The translations under genes and the position numbers were made by a program. Positions 33,934-45,395 of a DNA stretch of 64,000 bases are shown in pieces (position 1 is the stretch's first letter; each line of letters starts with the position of its first letter). Location of the stretch: the NCBI GenBank assembly GCA_946902985.2, contig OX336388.2, forward strand, positions 375,397,387-375,461,386. The letters run 5' to 3'. The notes below the pieces were generated by a model. It worked only from the letters and a program-made list of their open reading frames with translations, had not been told where the DNA came from and ran no database searches. The stretch is from Meconema thalassinum (Eukaryota; Arthropoda; Insecta; Orthoptera; Tettigoniidae).

Positions 33934-34285
33934 TGGTAGCTTCTATGCGCAAGGTCGCGGGTTCAAACCCGGCTGAAGTCGTCGGAGTTTTTGAGAGCAT
34001 TAAAAATCTGTCAGTATGCCTTCCTTCGGAGGGGAAGTAAAGTCGGCGGGCCCATAGATTTATGGCATGTAAAAGAATCTTCCACTAACTAAACTTGTGT
34101 GAAGTAAAATTTGTAGGTAAAAGGCTCTAAGTTCCAACATTCGACACCAGGCGCTGGTTGGCATCTAGTAGTAGCGAAGTTCATGGACAGTAGCATTTGG
34201 TAGCAAAAGGAACTACTTGAAATTATCGTCTGCAGTCCTTTCTTGAATTAAAACAGATAACACACATTGATACAGACATCATGGA
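33934..34285 (+). repeat. SINE family F, 5'-truncated (copy 2)
   Basis: It starts at AGTTGGTAGCTTCTATGCG, so the first head bases are lost, and includes GGTTCAAACCCGGCTGAAG and CTTCCTTCGGAGGGGAAGTA. Its 3' end is replaced by an RTE tail from about 34270. Confidence 0.85.
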
Positions 34286-34430
34286 ATGAAGAAAGGAGGA
34301 ATAATTTCAGTGCCCAGATTTAGGAAGAGGAGAAAACATAATCAGCTAAATAAGTAACAGCTGGGTATAACGATGTAAAATAATAATAATAATAATAATA
34401 ATAATCAAAATAATAATAATAAAAATGGTA
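34270..34430 (+). repeat. RTE LINE 3' end with (AAT)n tail
   Basis: WNEERRNNFSAQI-type translation, GCTGGGTATAACGATGTAAA and a long (AAT)n tract resemble the tail of the RTE fragment at 54938-55440 (GTTGGGCATAACGATTTAAA). Only about 160 bp remain. Confidence 0.6.
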
Positions 34431-35395
34431 GGACCCCCCAGGGGATCATGACTAGTGGGATGTGGGTTGGCAACCACGGGACCCCAGCTGAGTCTGGCAT
34501 TGCTTCCACTTACTTGTGCCGGGCCCCTCTCTGTCATATTTCCTACCGACCTCCCTTGGTCAACTTGTTCTCTTTTGACCCCGATTGTATTAGGCTATCC
34601 GAGGCCTAGAGAGTGTTTCAATTTCCAGCCATTGGCCCTTGTTTCATCTTTCCTGACCCCTTATTCTTCGAGGGGTCAGTCCTCTTCTTTTCTTTTCAAG
34701 GTTTCTCCTGCCTTCTGCCCAAGGCCCTAAAGGAGGCTGGGTGTGTGTAGTCCCGCCACTTATGGTGCACCCTGGATAGCGCTACATCTCAAGGGCTGAC
34801 GGTAGGTGAGTTCGGAATTTGATGATCCCCAGGGATTCCAGAGCTGGGTCCAGCTCTTCACCTTTTTCCATCGCCTTCGGAGCGGACCCTCTCCTTTTCA
34901 CTTTCCTATCTGCCTTCCATGGCTCTCCTTCCTTCCAAGTCCCTCTCCTGTCATTCTTTGAGGGTTGAGGGCATTTCTTTTCACCCTGTCTTTCTTTTAC
35001 CTTTTTCCTCTCTTTTATTTTCTACTTGTCCTTGTAGTATGTAAGTCTGTAGTTAGTTTTTAGTTATAAGGAAGGAAGGAATCTTCTAGTTTAACGTGAC
35101 CGTTAATCTCGAGATCATGAGCCACCGGACCTCCTTTTTACGTGGAATCCGAACCACAGGACATGGCATTTCACTTCGAAAATCTCACATGCATTGACCG
35201 GGAATCGAACTCAGACCGCTTTGGTGAGAGGCATACAGCTAGACCGCTGAGCCACCACGCCCCCCCATTTTAGTTATAGTTTCCATCACAATATCATTTT
35301 CATTATAATTCAAATCATTAGGGGCCGATAACCTAGATGTTACGCCCCTTAAAACAATTATCATCATCATCATCATCATCATCACTTGTAGGAAG
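34431..35395 (+). mobile_element. (ATC)n-tailed non-LTR element, plus strand, split by a family D SINE
   Basis: From GGTAGGACCCCCCAGGGGAT through CGGGACCCCAGCTGAGTCTG to GGGGCCGATAACCTAGATGT, CGCCCCTTAAAACAATTATC and (ATC)n at 35360-35385. The same 5' and 3' modules occur inverted at 37262-38188 and 62620-63581, and in shortened form at 61271-61549. No long frame. The (ATC)n tail and 10-11 bp duplications at other copies indicate LINE-type integration. Confidence 0.75.
35069..35267 (-). repeat. SINE family D, minus strand, exact 11-bp duplication
   Basis: TTTTAGTTATA is duplicated at 35058-35068 and 35268-35278. Minus-strand head: GCGTGGTGGCTCAGCGGTC, with a B box-like GAGTTCGATTCCC. Body: GTGGTTCGGATTCCACGTA. 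Other copies: 45043-45238 and 47284-48580 (split). Confidence 0.92.
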
Positions 35396-35399
35396 TGGT

Positions 35400-35532
35400 C
35401 CACGCAAGATGCAACACAGTGTATTCATGAAGAGATTTTGGGAGTATAGTCTACTGTAAGAAGGCGAAAACCACCAGGCCAACTAATAAGTTCAAACGCG
35501 CTCTTTGAATGGACATAACGAATAATCATCAT
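35400..35532 (+). repeat. RTE LINE 3' end fragment
   Basis: RKWSTQDATQCIHEE-like translation and AAGTTCAAACGCGCTCTTTG then ACATAACGAATAATCATC parallel the 3' end at 55400-55440 (AAGTTCAAGCGCGCTCCGTA). Confidence 0.6.
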
Positions 35533-36205
35533 CATACGTCCTGTTTTTGTACCAACAAAAGTAACAATAAGTAATTAGTGTGTCCACGATAACCTGTACC
35601 GTTATTATGCGTGCCATCCCGAGAGTTGTAACTGTACATCATCAACTGCTTCTTCTTAGGACTGTCGTTACTGTGATATCTGCATTTCTATTTGGGGTTA
35701 GGATATGGGAGGAGGGAACCGTGACTATAAGGTTTGGTACTGCCCTAGAGTTGAAGTGTAGAACAAATTCTAAGATGACTGAGAGGTGGGAATTGAACCT
35801 AGCGTTTCTCATTTGTCCACGATAAGCAGAGTGTTCAGTGCTCACGTTAAATCTCTGCCGGTGAGCTACGTCATTACTTTCAGGAAAGGTATACCGACTG
35901 TACTAGCCTCACCAAAGACATTTTTCATATTGGCACAATAACAAGCACTAATGAGTATGCCGAGTGTATTATGCTAAGTCTGCCGTCAGAACTCCCGAGC
36001 CTCACAATGTGGGGTAATGTCTTATGAATAGTAGAGGAGTTGACGGCTCGAATTCTCAGAAATATAACTGTCCTCACCGGCAGAGATGTAATGCGAACAC
36101 TTGTACGGTGTTCCAGTTTGGAGGCCAATTCGCTGAAAACTTAGCACACGTTTTTAACGGTTAACTCGGAACAGTTCTTACTACTAAAGTCCTAACATAA
36201 GTACA
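35533..36205. other. No feature recognised
   Basis: The open frames at 35580-35825 and 35925-36128 are short and unlike any family I know. CTCTGCCGGTGAG near 35855 and CTCACCGGCAGAG near 36075 form a short inverted pair, possibly the ends of an old element. Confidence 0.35.
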
Positions 36206-36415
36206 GTTTACACCACGGTTTGTGGTCGGCCAGTACCGGTTTCGAGTCGTTCAGAATACAGTCGGCGATCCTCTAGCTTGTGCAATATTGATACGTGAGT
36301 TTTCAGTTACGCGGAAAGCAATTCACGTATCAATTACACATGCCTGAGGTTCCCGAATGTGCTTTGTACAACTGCGAAACCAGGACTGACCGTGGCGTAA
36401 ACTGTACAACTCTGC
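36206..36415. repeat. Imperfect inverted repeat, possible Penelope-type terminus
   Basis: GTACAGTTTACACCACGG at the left pairs with CCGTGGCGTAAACTGTAC at the right, and GGTTTCG with CGAAACC further in. The GAAACC box next to a stem recalls the hammerhead-bearing terminal repeats elsewhere in the window. Low certainty. Confidence 0.35.
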
Positions 36416-36897
36416 CTCACAATGAAAACCTTTATTATGTGAATCAATGAATGTCACTGCTATATAATTTCTGTTTGAATGTTATACGTGCCATATAAAT
36501 GGTCTACTGGCTGCAGTCACAATGCCTGTCCGGTTGTTAAAATCCGCATCGTTTACCAGCTTGCAATGAAGTCCATGCCTCGCTGAACTAGTCAGGGAAA
36601 TGATAGGTTATGGCTGACAAGGGTTAAGAAATACATGAATCCGTTTCCTGTGAATTCAATGGGAACATTATTACTCTTGCCTGAATGTTCGCCACATGAT
36701 CGTTATCAAGGAGAATGAGTTGAATGTGGACTACTCGCCGGAGCGGTTTACCAGATAATAAAAGAGAGCACATCTTTTAACGGTCTGGAAGTTCTTTGTC
36801 ATCGTTCATCACTTTGATTCTCGACCTGACACCCTGAAATGAGAAGGTACAGTACTGGGAAGTATTACACAGCATCTCGTAAAGACTTCGAAGGTGT

Positions 36898-37230
36898 TAC
36901 CCATTTAAGATTTGATTACCGCTGAGCCTGGCTGCGCCAGTGTTTGTTGTTGATTGTAGCAGCTGCCCCGCGGGACGAAGCGGGGGAACACATCGATGAC
37001 AAGAGTTCATTATGCACATAAGACAAGCAGCATCGCGCGTCACAGGAGCTCATGTCACCACGGACAGTCAAATGCTAACTGAGGTTACTGGAGCTGAGTC
37101 ATATCCTACTCGCGCAACTGTACCTGTCAACGAAGCAGGCTGACGTTTGACACAAGTAAACAAGGAATAGTTCCCATCTCGACCACCGACAATCAATTCG
37201 TGAAAGGGTAATAGCATGTAGGCTACTTCA
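36898..37230 (+). repeat. Penelope-like terminal region, second copy
   Basis: Aligns with 31437-31760 throughout, for example GGAGCTGAGTCATATCCTAC and CAAGTAAACAAGGAATAGTT. It ends before the GAAAC motif. Confidence 0.55.
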
Positions 37231-37261
37231 GTTTCATATGATTCCAGGGGACAAACAATGA

Positions 37262-38188
37262 TGATGTTGATGATAATTGTTGTTTTAAGGGACCTAACAT
37301 CAAGGTTATCGGCCCCTAATGGTCTGGGTGATGGCGAAAATGACAATGAAATGGAAATCAGAACGAAAATTAAGTGAAACTGAAAATACAGTACTTACAA
37401 AATGGAACTCAGATTGAAACGACGCACAAAATGGAGAGTGATAATACTGACAAAAGAGAATTTAGAAGGAAAATACTCACAAAAGGAAGAGATTGAAAAA
37501 TACGTACAAAATGTAGTTTTGGTTCAAAATACGTACAAAATGCAATGTAGAGTCGAAATACTTACAAAATGCAAATGAGATTGAAAATACGTACAAAATG
37601 CAATTGAGGTTCAAAATACTTACAAAGTGCAATTGAAATTGAAAATACTCAATGAAATTTAGATTGAAAAACGGCCGATTTAGATTCTAAATACTCACAA
37701 ACTACAATTGAAATTCAAAATACTTACAAAATGCAATTGAAATTGAAAATGCTTACAAAATGTAAGGTAGATTCAAACTACTCATTTGGATTGACAATAC
37801 TTACAAAATGCAATTTAGATTGAAAATACCCACAAAATGTAGCGTAGATTCAAATAATTCGGTTAAGATAATTTGGATACACGGGGAGCCAATTAACAAA
37901 AACAGTGCGGGAATCTAAAAGAGAAAATGAAATATAATGAAAAGAAAAATAAGGCTGATCCCTTGAAGAAGGAGGGACCAGGAGAGATGAGAGAAGGACC
38001 AATTAAGGCGGGAAAGTGAAAGACTCCAAGGCCTCGGATACCCTAATACCGTCGGGGTCGGAAGAGAACAAGAGTTGGCCAAGGGAGGCCGATAGGAAAG
38101 AAGACGGAGAGGAGCCCGGCACAAATAAGTGGAAGCAATGCCGGACTCAGCTGGGGTCCCTTGGTCGCCAACCCACGTCCCACCATCT
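37262..38188 (-). mobile_element. (ATC)n-tailed element with internal minisatellite, minus strand
   Basis: CAAACAATGA is duplicated at 37252-37261 and 38189-38198. The left end is the 3' tail (GATGATGTTGATGATAATTG on this strand), next to GGTTATCGGCCCCTAATGG. From about 37370 to 37860 runs a degenerate minisatellite of 26-32 bp units of the type CTTACAAAATGCAATTGAAA. The right part carries CCGGACTCAGCTGGGGTCCC. No coding frame. Confidence 0.82.
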
Positions 38189-38521
38189 CAAACAATGAGC
38201 GAGGATAATGTCGGTTTTAACCCTTTATAAGCTACTGGTCTATACTGTGTATTAACCACCTACTATAAGGACAATTTATATTGTCAATGATGCTGATGGT
38301 TGAATCTTTCAGCCATATTGAGGTTTTAAGGGGCGGAACTACGTTCTCAGCCATAGCCAACAAATTTTACTTTGGAAGTGTTAATATTACTGAAAACCAA
38401 ATAGGCCTACTATATCTTGATCTCCTTAACCTAAAGTACATGAAACAATTTTTAATAAAAACAATTAATATTAAAAAGTTTAAAAAATGATAAAAATTAG
38501 AATTATAAATAAATAAGTTTA

Positions 38522-40538
38522 TCTATATATATAAAAATCAATGTTACGTGATAGTTTGTCTGTCTGTGGGTCTGTGGGTATGTCTCCTATGTGTTCATAT
38601 ACCATTCGTCCGATTGCGATGAAACTTGGGTGAGATGTTGAGTACACTCCAAGGAAGGTTTCTGACTTAGTAAATCCATTTTACAATAGGTAGCGCACGC
38701 GTAGATTCAACAAATGAGCGACGGTGCGCGAAGCATTTCAACAAAGTCCCGTATGTGTTCATATACCATTCGTCCGATAGCGATGAAACTAGGCTGAGAT
38801 TTTGTGTGCACTCCAGGGAAGGTTTCTAGCTTAGTAAATCCCTTTAAAAATAGGTAGAGCACGAGTAGAATCAACAAATGAGCAACGGCGCGCGAAGCGT
38901 TTCAACGAAGTCGCATATAATTTCATATACCATTCATCCGATAGCGATGAAACTTGAGTGAGATGTTGTGTACACTCCAGGGAAGGTTTCTGGCTTAGTA
39001 CATACATTTTACAATAGGTATCGCACCAGTAGATTCAACAAATGAGCGATGACACGCGAAGCGTTTCAACAAAGTCCCGTATAAAGTCATATACCATTCG
39101 TCTGATAGTGATAAATGTTTGGTGAATTGTTGTGTAAACTCCAGGAAAGGTTTCTGGCTAAGTAAATCCATTTTACAATACGAAGCGCACGTTTATATTC
39201 AACAAATGAGTGACTACGCGCGAAGCGTTTCGACAACGTCCCGTATACGTTCACATACCATTCATCCGATTGCGATGAAACTTGGGTGAGATGTTGTGTA
39301 CACTCCAGGGAAGGTTTCTGGCTGAGTACATCCATATTACAATACGTAGCGCAAGAGTAGAATCAACAAATGAGCGACGACACGCGAAGCGTTTCAACCA
39401 AGTCCCGTATGCATTCATGCACCATTCGTCCGTAGCTATGAAACTTGGGTGAGATGTTGTGTACAAGTCATGGAAAATTTCTGGCTTAGTAAATCCACTA
39501 TACAATATGCAGCGCACAGGTTGATTCAACAAATGAGGGACGACGCGCGAAGCGTTTCAACGAAGTCCCGTATAAGGTCATATACCATTCTGCCGTTAGC
39601 GGTGAAACTTGGGTGAAATACGGTGGACACTCCAAGGAAGGTTTCTGGCATAGTAAATACATTTCACAGTAGGTAGCACACGAGTAGATTCGACAAATGA
39701 ACGACGACATGCGGAGCGTTTCAATACAGTCCCCTATGTCTTCATATCTCATTAGTCCGATAGCGATGAAACTTGGGTGAGATGTTGTGGACACTTACGT
39801 GACGGTTTCTAACTTAGTAAATACATTTTACAGTAGGTAGCGCACGAGTAGATTCAACAAATGAGTAACGGAGCGCGAATCGTTTAAACAAAATCAGGTA
39901 TGCGTTCATATACTATTCATCCGATTGCGATGAAACATTGATCAGTTATTGTGTACCCGCCAGGGAAGGGGACTTAGTAAATCCATTTCACAATAAGTAG
40001 CGCAAGAGTAGATGCAACAAATGGGTGACGACGCGCGAAGCGTTTCAACAAAATCCCCTATTGCGTTCATATAACATTCTTCGATTGCGATGAAACCTTG
40101 ATGAGTTATTGTGTACACGCCAGGGAAGGGCTTCGACTTAGTAATACATTTCTCAATAGGTAGCGCACGAGTAGATTCAACAAATGAGTGACAGCGCACG
40201 AATCGTTTAAACAAAACCCCGTATACGTGCATATACCATTCATCCGATTGCGATGAATCATTGATGAGTTATTGTGTACACGCCAGGGAAGGGTTTCGAC
40301 TTAGTAAATCCATTTCACAATAGGTAGCGTACGAGTAGATTCAACAAATGAGTGACAGCGATGAAACTTTTGAAAGTTGTTGTGCACGCTCCCACGAATG
40401 GTTCTAAATTAGAAAATCCATTTTACGATAGCTTAGAGGCAGCTAACATGTTGTGTATCCAAAAGCACTTCAAGAAACAGAATTCCAACGCCAACACTTT
40501 CTTTGATTGGCATTGCAACGCATGCCGGGTACAGCTTG
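38522..40538 (+). mobile_element. Helitron carrying an 11-unit tandem array
   Basis: The 5' end is TCTATATATATAAAAATC preceded by host A. The 3' end has the hairpin GGCAT-TGCAACGC-ATGCC (40509-40526), then GGGTACAG and CTTG (a variant of CTRR) followed by host T. No Rep/helicase frame is present, so it is non-autonomous. Most of its length is the tandem array described separately. Confidence 0.75.
38590..40370 (+). repeat. Eleven tandem units of ~164 bp
   Basis: The anchor ACCATTCGTCCGATTGCGAT recurs at about 38602, 38766, 38929, 39093, 39257, 39421, 39584, 39748, 39912, 40073 and 40235. Spacing is 161-164 bp. Each unit also holds GATGAAACTTGGGTGAGAT, CTCCAGGGAAGGTTTCTGG and CAACAAATGAGCGACG. 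The regular period looks like satellite amplification inside a rolling-circle transposon. Confidence 0.9.
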
Positions 40539-40539
40539 T

Positions 40540-41235
40540 AAAAAATAAAAATCTATATTTTAAAATATTATTTCTAGGAACATTAAAAATGTTAAAGAAA
40601 ACAAAAATTAATATTATTAATAATTAATATTAGGGTAAAACAATAAAAATTAAATTAAAATAAATACATATAAAAGATCTTGAATAATATTCCTTAACAT
40701 ACAACGTAGGGCAAAAACATAAAATTAAGCAATGTTCTCAATTGAGCCAAAAGTTGAAGGGCTAAAGGGCCCGGGAAGATTTCAAATTAAGAGTCTTGGA
40801 GAGCTCTATCAAACTAAATAAAACAAATTTCAAAGATCACTTCCGGCCTAAATGTAGTTTTGGAAAAATTGCCTAAAATCGCTTTGTTGTTTTTACTAGT
40901 TTCCTTGGTGATTCAAATCCAAGCCAAATGAACTTATTAACATAATTCTTTCTTTAATGTGTTCCTTGGTTCAATACCCTTAGGTATTTTTGGAAAAATC
41001 TTCACACCGGAAGTAGCTATAAGGGCTTAAGTGAAACTCTGCATTGACTCACACTAGCGCTCATAGTGGTAGAAAAGGTAAACTGCTAATCTAATCGACC
41101 AGATATGGTTGAGTTTCCGGTGAACTATCAAGAGTGGCCTATACTGCGTGTCATCATGCCGGCACCTCGTAAGAAACGTCTAGTGTGTCCTTTATGTTTG
41201 GAAACGTGGAGAAAACGATGATAATTAATTACAAA
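40540..41235. other. Unassigned AT-rich DNA
   Basis: No gene seen. CACTTCCGG near 40844 and CCGGAAGTAG near 41013, each close to TTTTGGAAAAAT, form a weak inverted pair that may mark an old element. Confidence 0.4.
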
Positions 41236-42329
41236 CTAGCAGAAGTACCCATTCTTCGAACGGTCTTCGGTATTAATAGCCAGACGTAATCAATTGAGCT
41301 ACTGTTTCAATGGTTAGGGACTTGGAACCTGTTTGTCGACAAAAAAGTATGATTAGTTAAAATATGCTCTGAAACAAAATTTACCTAACGTGTACTTCCT
41401 GATGTGAAAATAAAATTGAAAACCCCGTAGTCGAAACGCAATTCACGTCACATAAAAACTGACATTCACTATTGTGTTAAGTCCCCATCCAGAGGAAGAC
41501 CCCTTTGATAAATTATAAAAGCTTGTGGTGCATGCACATTCAGGTTTTATAGCCTCCAATGGCCCAAATTCCTAAAAGCAAGAAACAAAAATACCATTTC
41601 AATTCAGGACTTTTTGAAAATAATGTTACTGTTTGGAGATATAATAGACCTTCTGTTCAACTTATCGCACGGTTAAGTCGTGTGAAAATAATATATGGTA
41701 ACCCCTGACCCCTTTAAGCGCATTGATGAATTTTACAGCTTAATTTGGTTCCGTCATAACCTCATAGCCGTTTGAAAACAATCTCATTAATGTAAGAAAT
41801 GGAATTGTATTGCGTCTTACAGCAATAGATGGACCTGTGAGGTTCTGTTGTCATGGTTAGCGGCTTGTATTCTTTCATTATTGCATTAAATGAAATTAGT
41901 TTTCTGGGAATATCTCAAAAACTGTTGGTTTCAGGGCCCAAAAAGGTGGTTTTCGGGGTCCCTTTAGGGCTCCCGAGATTCGTTTCTCACATTGAGGGGC
42001 TAAAATTGAGCTTTGTCTCGCCCTTCTACGCCTATTTCAGCAAGTGTTTTAATGGGGGTAGGCCCCCTTTTATGAGAGGTACGGAGAAGGGTTACATCAG
42101 TGATTAGCGTCGTGCCTCTGAAGGATATATGTACCTAATTTTACGTTGATCCACCCAGCCGTTCTTGAGTTATAAGGGAACAAAGTTGTCTTCAGACAGG
42201 CAGACAAACAAACAGACAGACCAAAAATATTTTCGCGCGCATCCGTCATAAAACAGTCTGAAACGCGTAAATAACGCAAATTTCCCTAGAAATTCAGAAA
42301 AAACAGACACACTTTCATTTACATATATA
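41236..42329 (-). mobile_element. Helitron, minus strand, upstream copy of a tandem pair
   Basis: Minus-strand 3' end: hairpin CCGAAG...TTCGAAG then CTAG at 41236-41239, with host T. The interior shares TGACCCCTTTAAGCGCATTG and the (GACA)n block followed by AATATTTTCGCGCGCATCC with the next copy. The 5' end is not clean; it abuts CTAG sequences of the neighbouring Helitron. Confidence 0.75.
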
Positions 42330-42347
42330 CTAGCAGAGGTATATATA

Positions 42348-43912
42348 CTAGCACATTCTCCGAACGGTCTTCGGTATTAATAATCAGACGTAATCAATTG
42401 AGCTACTGTTGCAATGGTTAGAGGCTTGGAACCTGTTTGTCGACAAAGAGAAATGATTAGTTAAAATATGCTCCGAAACTAATTTTACCTAACTTGTACT
42501 TCCTGACGTGAAAATAAAATTGAAACCTCGTAGACGAAACGCAATACACGTCAAATAAAACTGACCTTCATCCAGAGGAAGACCCCTTTAATAAATTATA
42601 AAGGCTTGTGGTGCATGAAAATTCAGGTTTTTTTTAGCCTCCAATGACCCAAAATCCTTTAAAAAAACTATTTCAATTCACGAATTTATGAAAATAATGT
42701 TTCTATTTGGAGATATAATAGACCTTCTGTACGACACATCGCACATTTAAGTCGTGTTTAAAAAAATCTAGGGTACCCCTTGACCCCCTTAAGCACATTG
42801 ATGAATTTTACAGTTTTAGTTGATTCCGTAATAACCTTATAGCCATTTGAAAACATTCACAGAAATTTAATAAATGAAGTGGCTTTACTTCTTGCAGAAA
42901 TACATGTAGATGGAAAGTTGGATGTCACCTTTTGAGATACTGTTGTCATGGTTACTGGCTTGCATTCCTTCATTAATTTATTAAATGAAATTAGTTTTCT
43001 GGGAATATCTCAGAAACTGTTGGTTTTAGAGCATTAAAATGTAGTTCTGGGGGACCCTTTACGGCTATTTAAGGGCACCGAGTTTTGTTTCTGAACCAAG
43101 GGGCTGAAAATAAGCTTTGTCTCGTCGTTGTAGGCCGTAGTATAATAATAATAATTATTATAATAATAATATAACAATATAGGGATAGGGATATAATAGA
43201 CCTTCCGTACCACACCCGCACGTGTAAATCGCGTGAAAAAAAAATCTAGAGTACCCCTTGACCCCCTTAAGTGCATTATATGACATTGATGAATTGTACA
43301 GCTTAATTCGGTTCCGTTATAACCTCATAGCCGTTTGCAAACTATCTCAGTAGTGTAATAAATGGAATTGTATTGCGTCTTACAGCGATAGACGGACCAG
43401 TGAGATTCCGTTGCCATGGTTACCGGCTTGCATTCTTTCGTTATTGTATTAAATGAAATTAGTTTTCTGGAAATATCTCAAAAACTGTTGGTTTTAGGGC
43501 CTTAACATGTGGTTTTCGGGGGCCCTTCCCCGAGTTTCGTTTCTCACATTGAGGGGCTGAAAATGAGCTTTGTCTCGCCCTTCTACGCCTATTTCAGCAA
43601 GTATTTTAAGGGGGTAGGCCCCCTTTTATGAGAGGTACAGAGAAGAGTTAGTCTTTATTAATGATTAGTGTCGTGCCTCTGAAGAATATCTGTACCAAAT
43701 TTTACGTTGATCCACCCAGCCTTTCTCGAGTTATAAGGTAACAACTTTGTCCACAGACAGACAAACAAACGGACAGACAGACAGACAGACAGACAGACAA
43801 AAAATATTTTCGCGCGCATCCGTCATAAAACAGTCTGAAACGCGTAAATAACGCAAATTCCCGTAGAAATTCAGAAAAAACAGACAAACTTTCATTTTTA
43901 TATATTTAGAGA
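42348..43912 (-). mobile_element. Helitron, minus strand, complete ends
   Basis: Minus-strand 5' end TCTCTAAATATATAAAAATG (preceded by host A) and 3' end with hairpin CCGAA-GACCG-TTCGG, spacer AGAATGTG and CTAG (followed by host T). It carries (GACA)n near 43765-43800 and no coding frame. Parts of its interior match 2186-2880 and 26862-27554, so it belongs to the same Helitron lineage. An AT-rich (TTATAA)n stretch lies near 43140-43180. Confidence 0.8.
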
Positions 43913-44473
43913 TTACAGTGCAACAGGTCGGAGGAAGGTACGATGGATTCCAGGTTTTGACATTTCCAAATTCGTGTTTGTGCACTGTTGTGATTGTCTT
44001 GATTAATAATGTTTTTCAATTATTTCACTAATTAACTTATGATACATTGCCATATTGTTGTAATGACATAGTATTTGATTAATACAAGGTTTGGAACGGT
44101 CCAACATTGAGTTTAGTATGAAATTCGTACAGTTTCGCATTTATTGCCGGTGAGTGTATATAAACCTCGCAAGAGCGTCACTTCAAACCTTTCAGAAAAA
44201 ATGTTTGAAAATGCCAGCCGCAGTTGTTTGGGAAACGTCAGATATCAAGAATCACAGAACACGGCCTAACAAAACAGACCACTTCGTAGCGGCTAGCATT
44301 CTTAGCTGTCGCCCCGGATGTTTGTGCTCAATTCAAGACTCTGCCAAGAAATTTCATTCTGGTCTGAGGTTTGGAACAGGGTACACTCAGCCTCGTGAGA
44401 CAAAACTGAGAACAGGTGGGTTCGATTTCTATCTCACCCATCCTGAAAGTGGTTATCCGTGGTTTCCCATTTC

Positions 44474-44929
44474 TAACTAGTATTCACTATTAATGATTTC
44501 CGTTCTTTCAATACAAATAATGTTATTTATCTATATAACAACATGGTACATGTTTCGAGCAGTATTCTGCTCTTCCTCAGCCCAAATACACAAATAGATA
44601 AAGACAAGTATAAATCGCACTATCAAACACATACAATCCTATGAACAAATATAAAATTAACCCTTGTCCATGGGACAAATGTTCAAGTGTGTTAACGAAT
44701 TTTAGTGACACATCGTATTTTAACATGTATTATTATGTCATGTTAATTTTATATTTGTTCATAGGATTGTATGTGTTTGATAGTGTGTTTTATACTTGCC
44801 TTTATCTATTTGTGTATTTGGGCTGAGGAAGAGCAGAATACTGCTCGAAACATGTACCATGTTGTTATATAGATAAATAACAATATTTGTATTCAAAGGA
44901 AGGAAATCATTAATAGTGAATACTAGTTA
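44474..44929. mobile_element. 456-bp hairpin element, two 188-bp arms around an 80-nt loop
   Basis: Arms 44474-44661 and 44742-44929 are nearly perfect inverted copies, from TAACTAGTATTCAC outside to TTTATATTTGTTCATAGG inside. Each arm carries a hammerhead-like core, on the plus strand at 44823-44850: CTGAGGA, the stem GAGCAG/CTGCTC with an AATA loop, and GAAA. The flanking TTTATCTAT/ATAGATAAA could pair as stem I. The element lies inside an old SINE. An inverted pair of Penelope terminal repeats is a good explanation. Confidence 0.8.
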
Positions 44930-45042
44930 AATATATTCAATACGGACCTACAATGGAGAACAATACTCTATTCCCACTTCTATTCCAGGTAAATGCCGAG
45001 ATAGTCCTTAACTTAAAGCCACGGCCGTCGCCTTTCCAATCC

Positions 45043-45238
45043 TCAAGGAAGGAAACTTTTTAGTTTTACATGACCATTAATCATGCGATCATGAGCCACG
45101 GGACCTCCTTTTTACGTGGAATCAGAACCACAGGACATGGCATTTCACTTCGAAAATCTCACATGCATTAAGCGGGAATCGAACCCGGTCCACATTGGTG
45201 AGAGGCCAACAGCTTGACCGCTGAGCCTCTACGCTACT
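45043..45238 (-). repeat. SINE family D, minus strand, 11-bp duplication (copy 2)
   Basis: CTTTCCAATCC is duplicated at 45032-45042 and 45239-45249. The body TACGTGGAATCAGAACCACAG and the B box region GAACCCGGTCC (minus strand GGTTCGATTCCC) match the copy at 35069-35267. Confidence 0.92.
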
Positions 45239-45395
45239 CTTTCCAATCCCCAACTGAAATACAAATACACACACCAATACAGCCCTAATAATATAACACA
45301 GGATGTCAGAAAAAATCCACAAACCCAACTACACGGGGCTGAATGACCACGATGTCCAAGCGCCTCAAACAAAAAACAACAACAATTTATTTATG

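Larger units (their letters stand above)
44275..45395 (+). repeat. Degenerate SINE family A, split by a hairpin element and a family D SINE
   Basis: The head (GTAGCGGCTAGCATTCTTAG, 44287 onward) and GGGTTCGATTTCTATCTCACC are recognisable to about 44473. The body resumes near 44989 (GGTAAATGCCGAGATAGTCC, AAGCCACGGCCG) to 45042. After the D SINE, sequence from 45250 has TACACGGGGCTGAATGACCA, a 3' module also present in family F. Confidence 0.7.

Noticed and set aside
39087..40232. Series of overlapping minus-strand frames with repeated RFARxxSFVESTxALRIV motifs
   Set aside because: They are the 164-bp tandem units read through; the period is not a multiple of three in most units and no start context is conserved.
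43741..43800. CRISPR-like short repeats (GACAGACA)
   Set aside because: Simple (GACA)n inside a Helitron; there are no spacers, and the sequence is eukaryotic.
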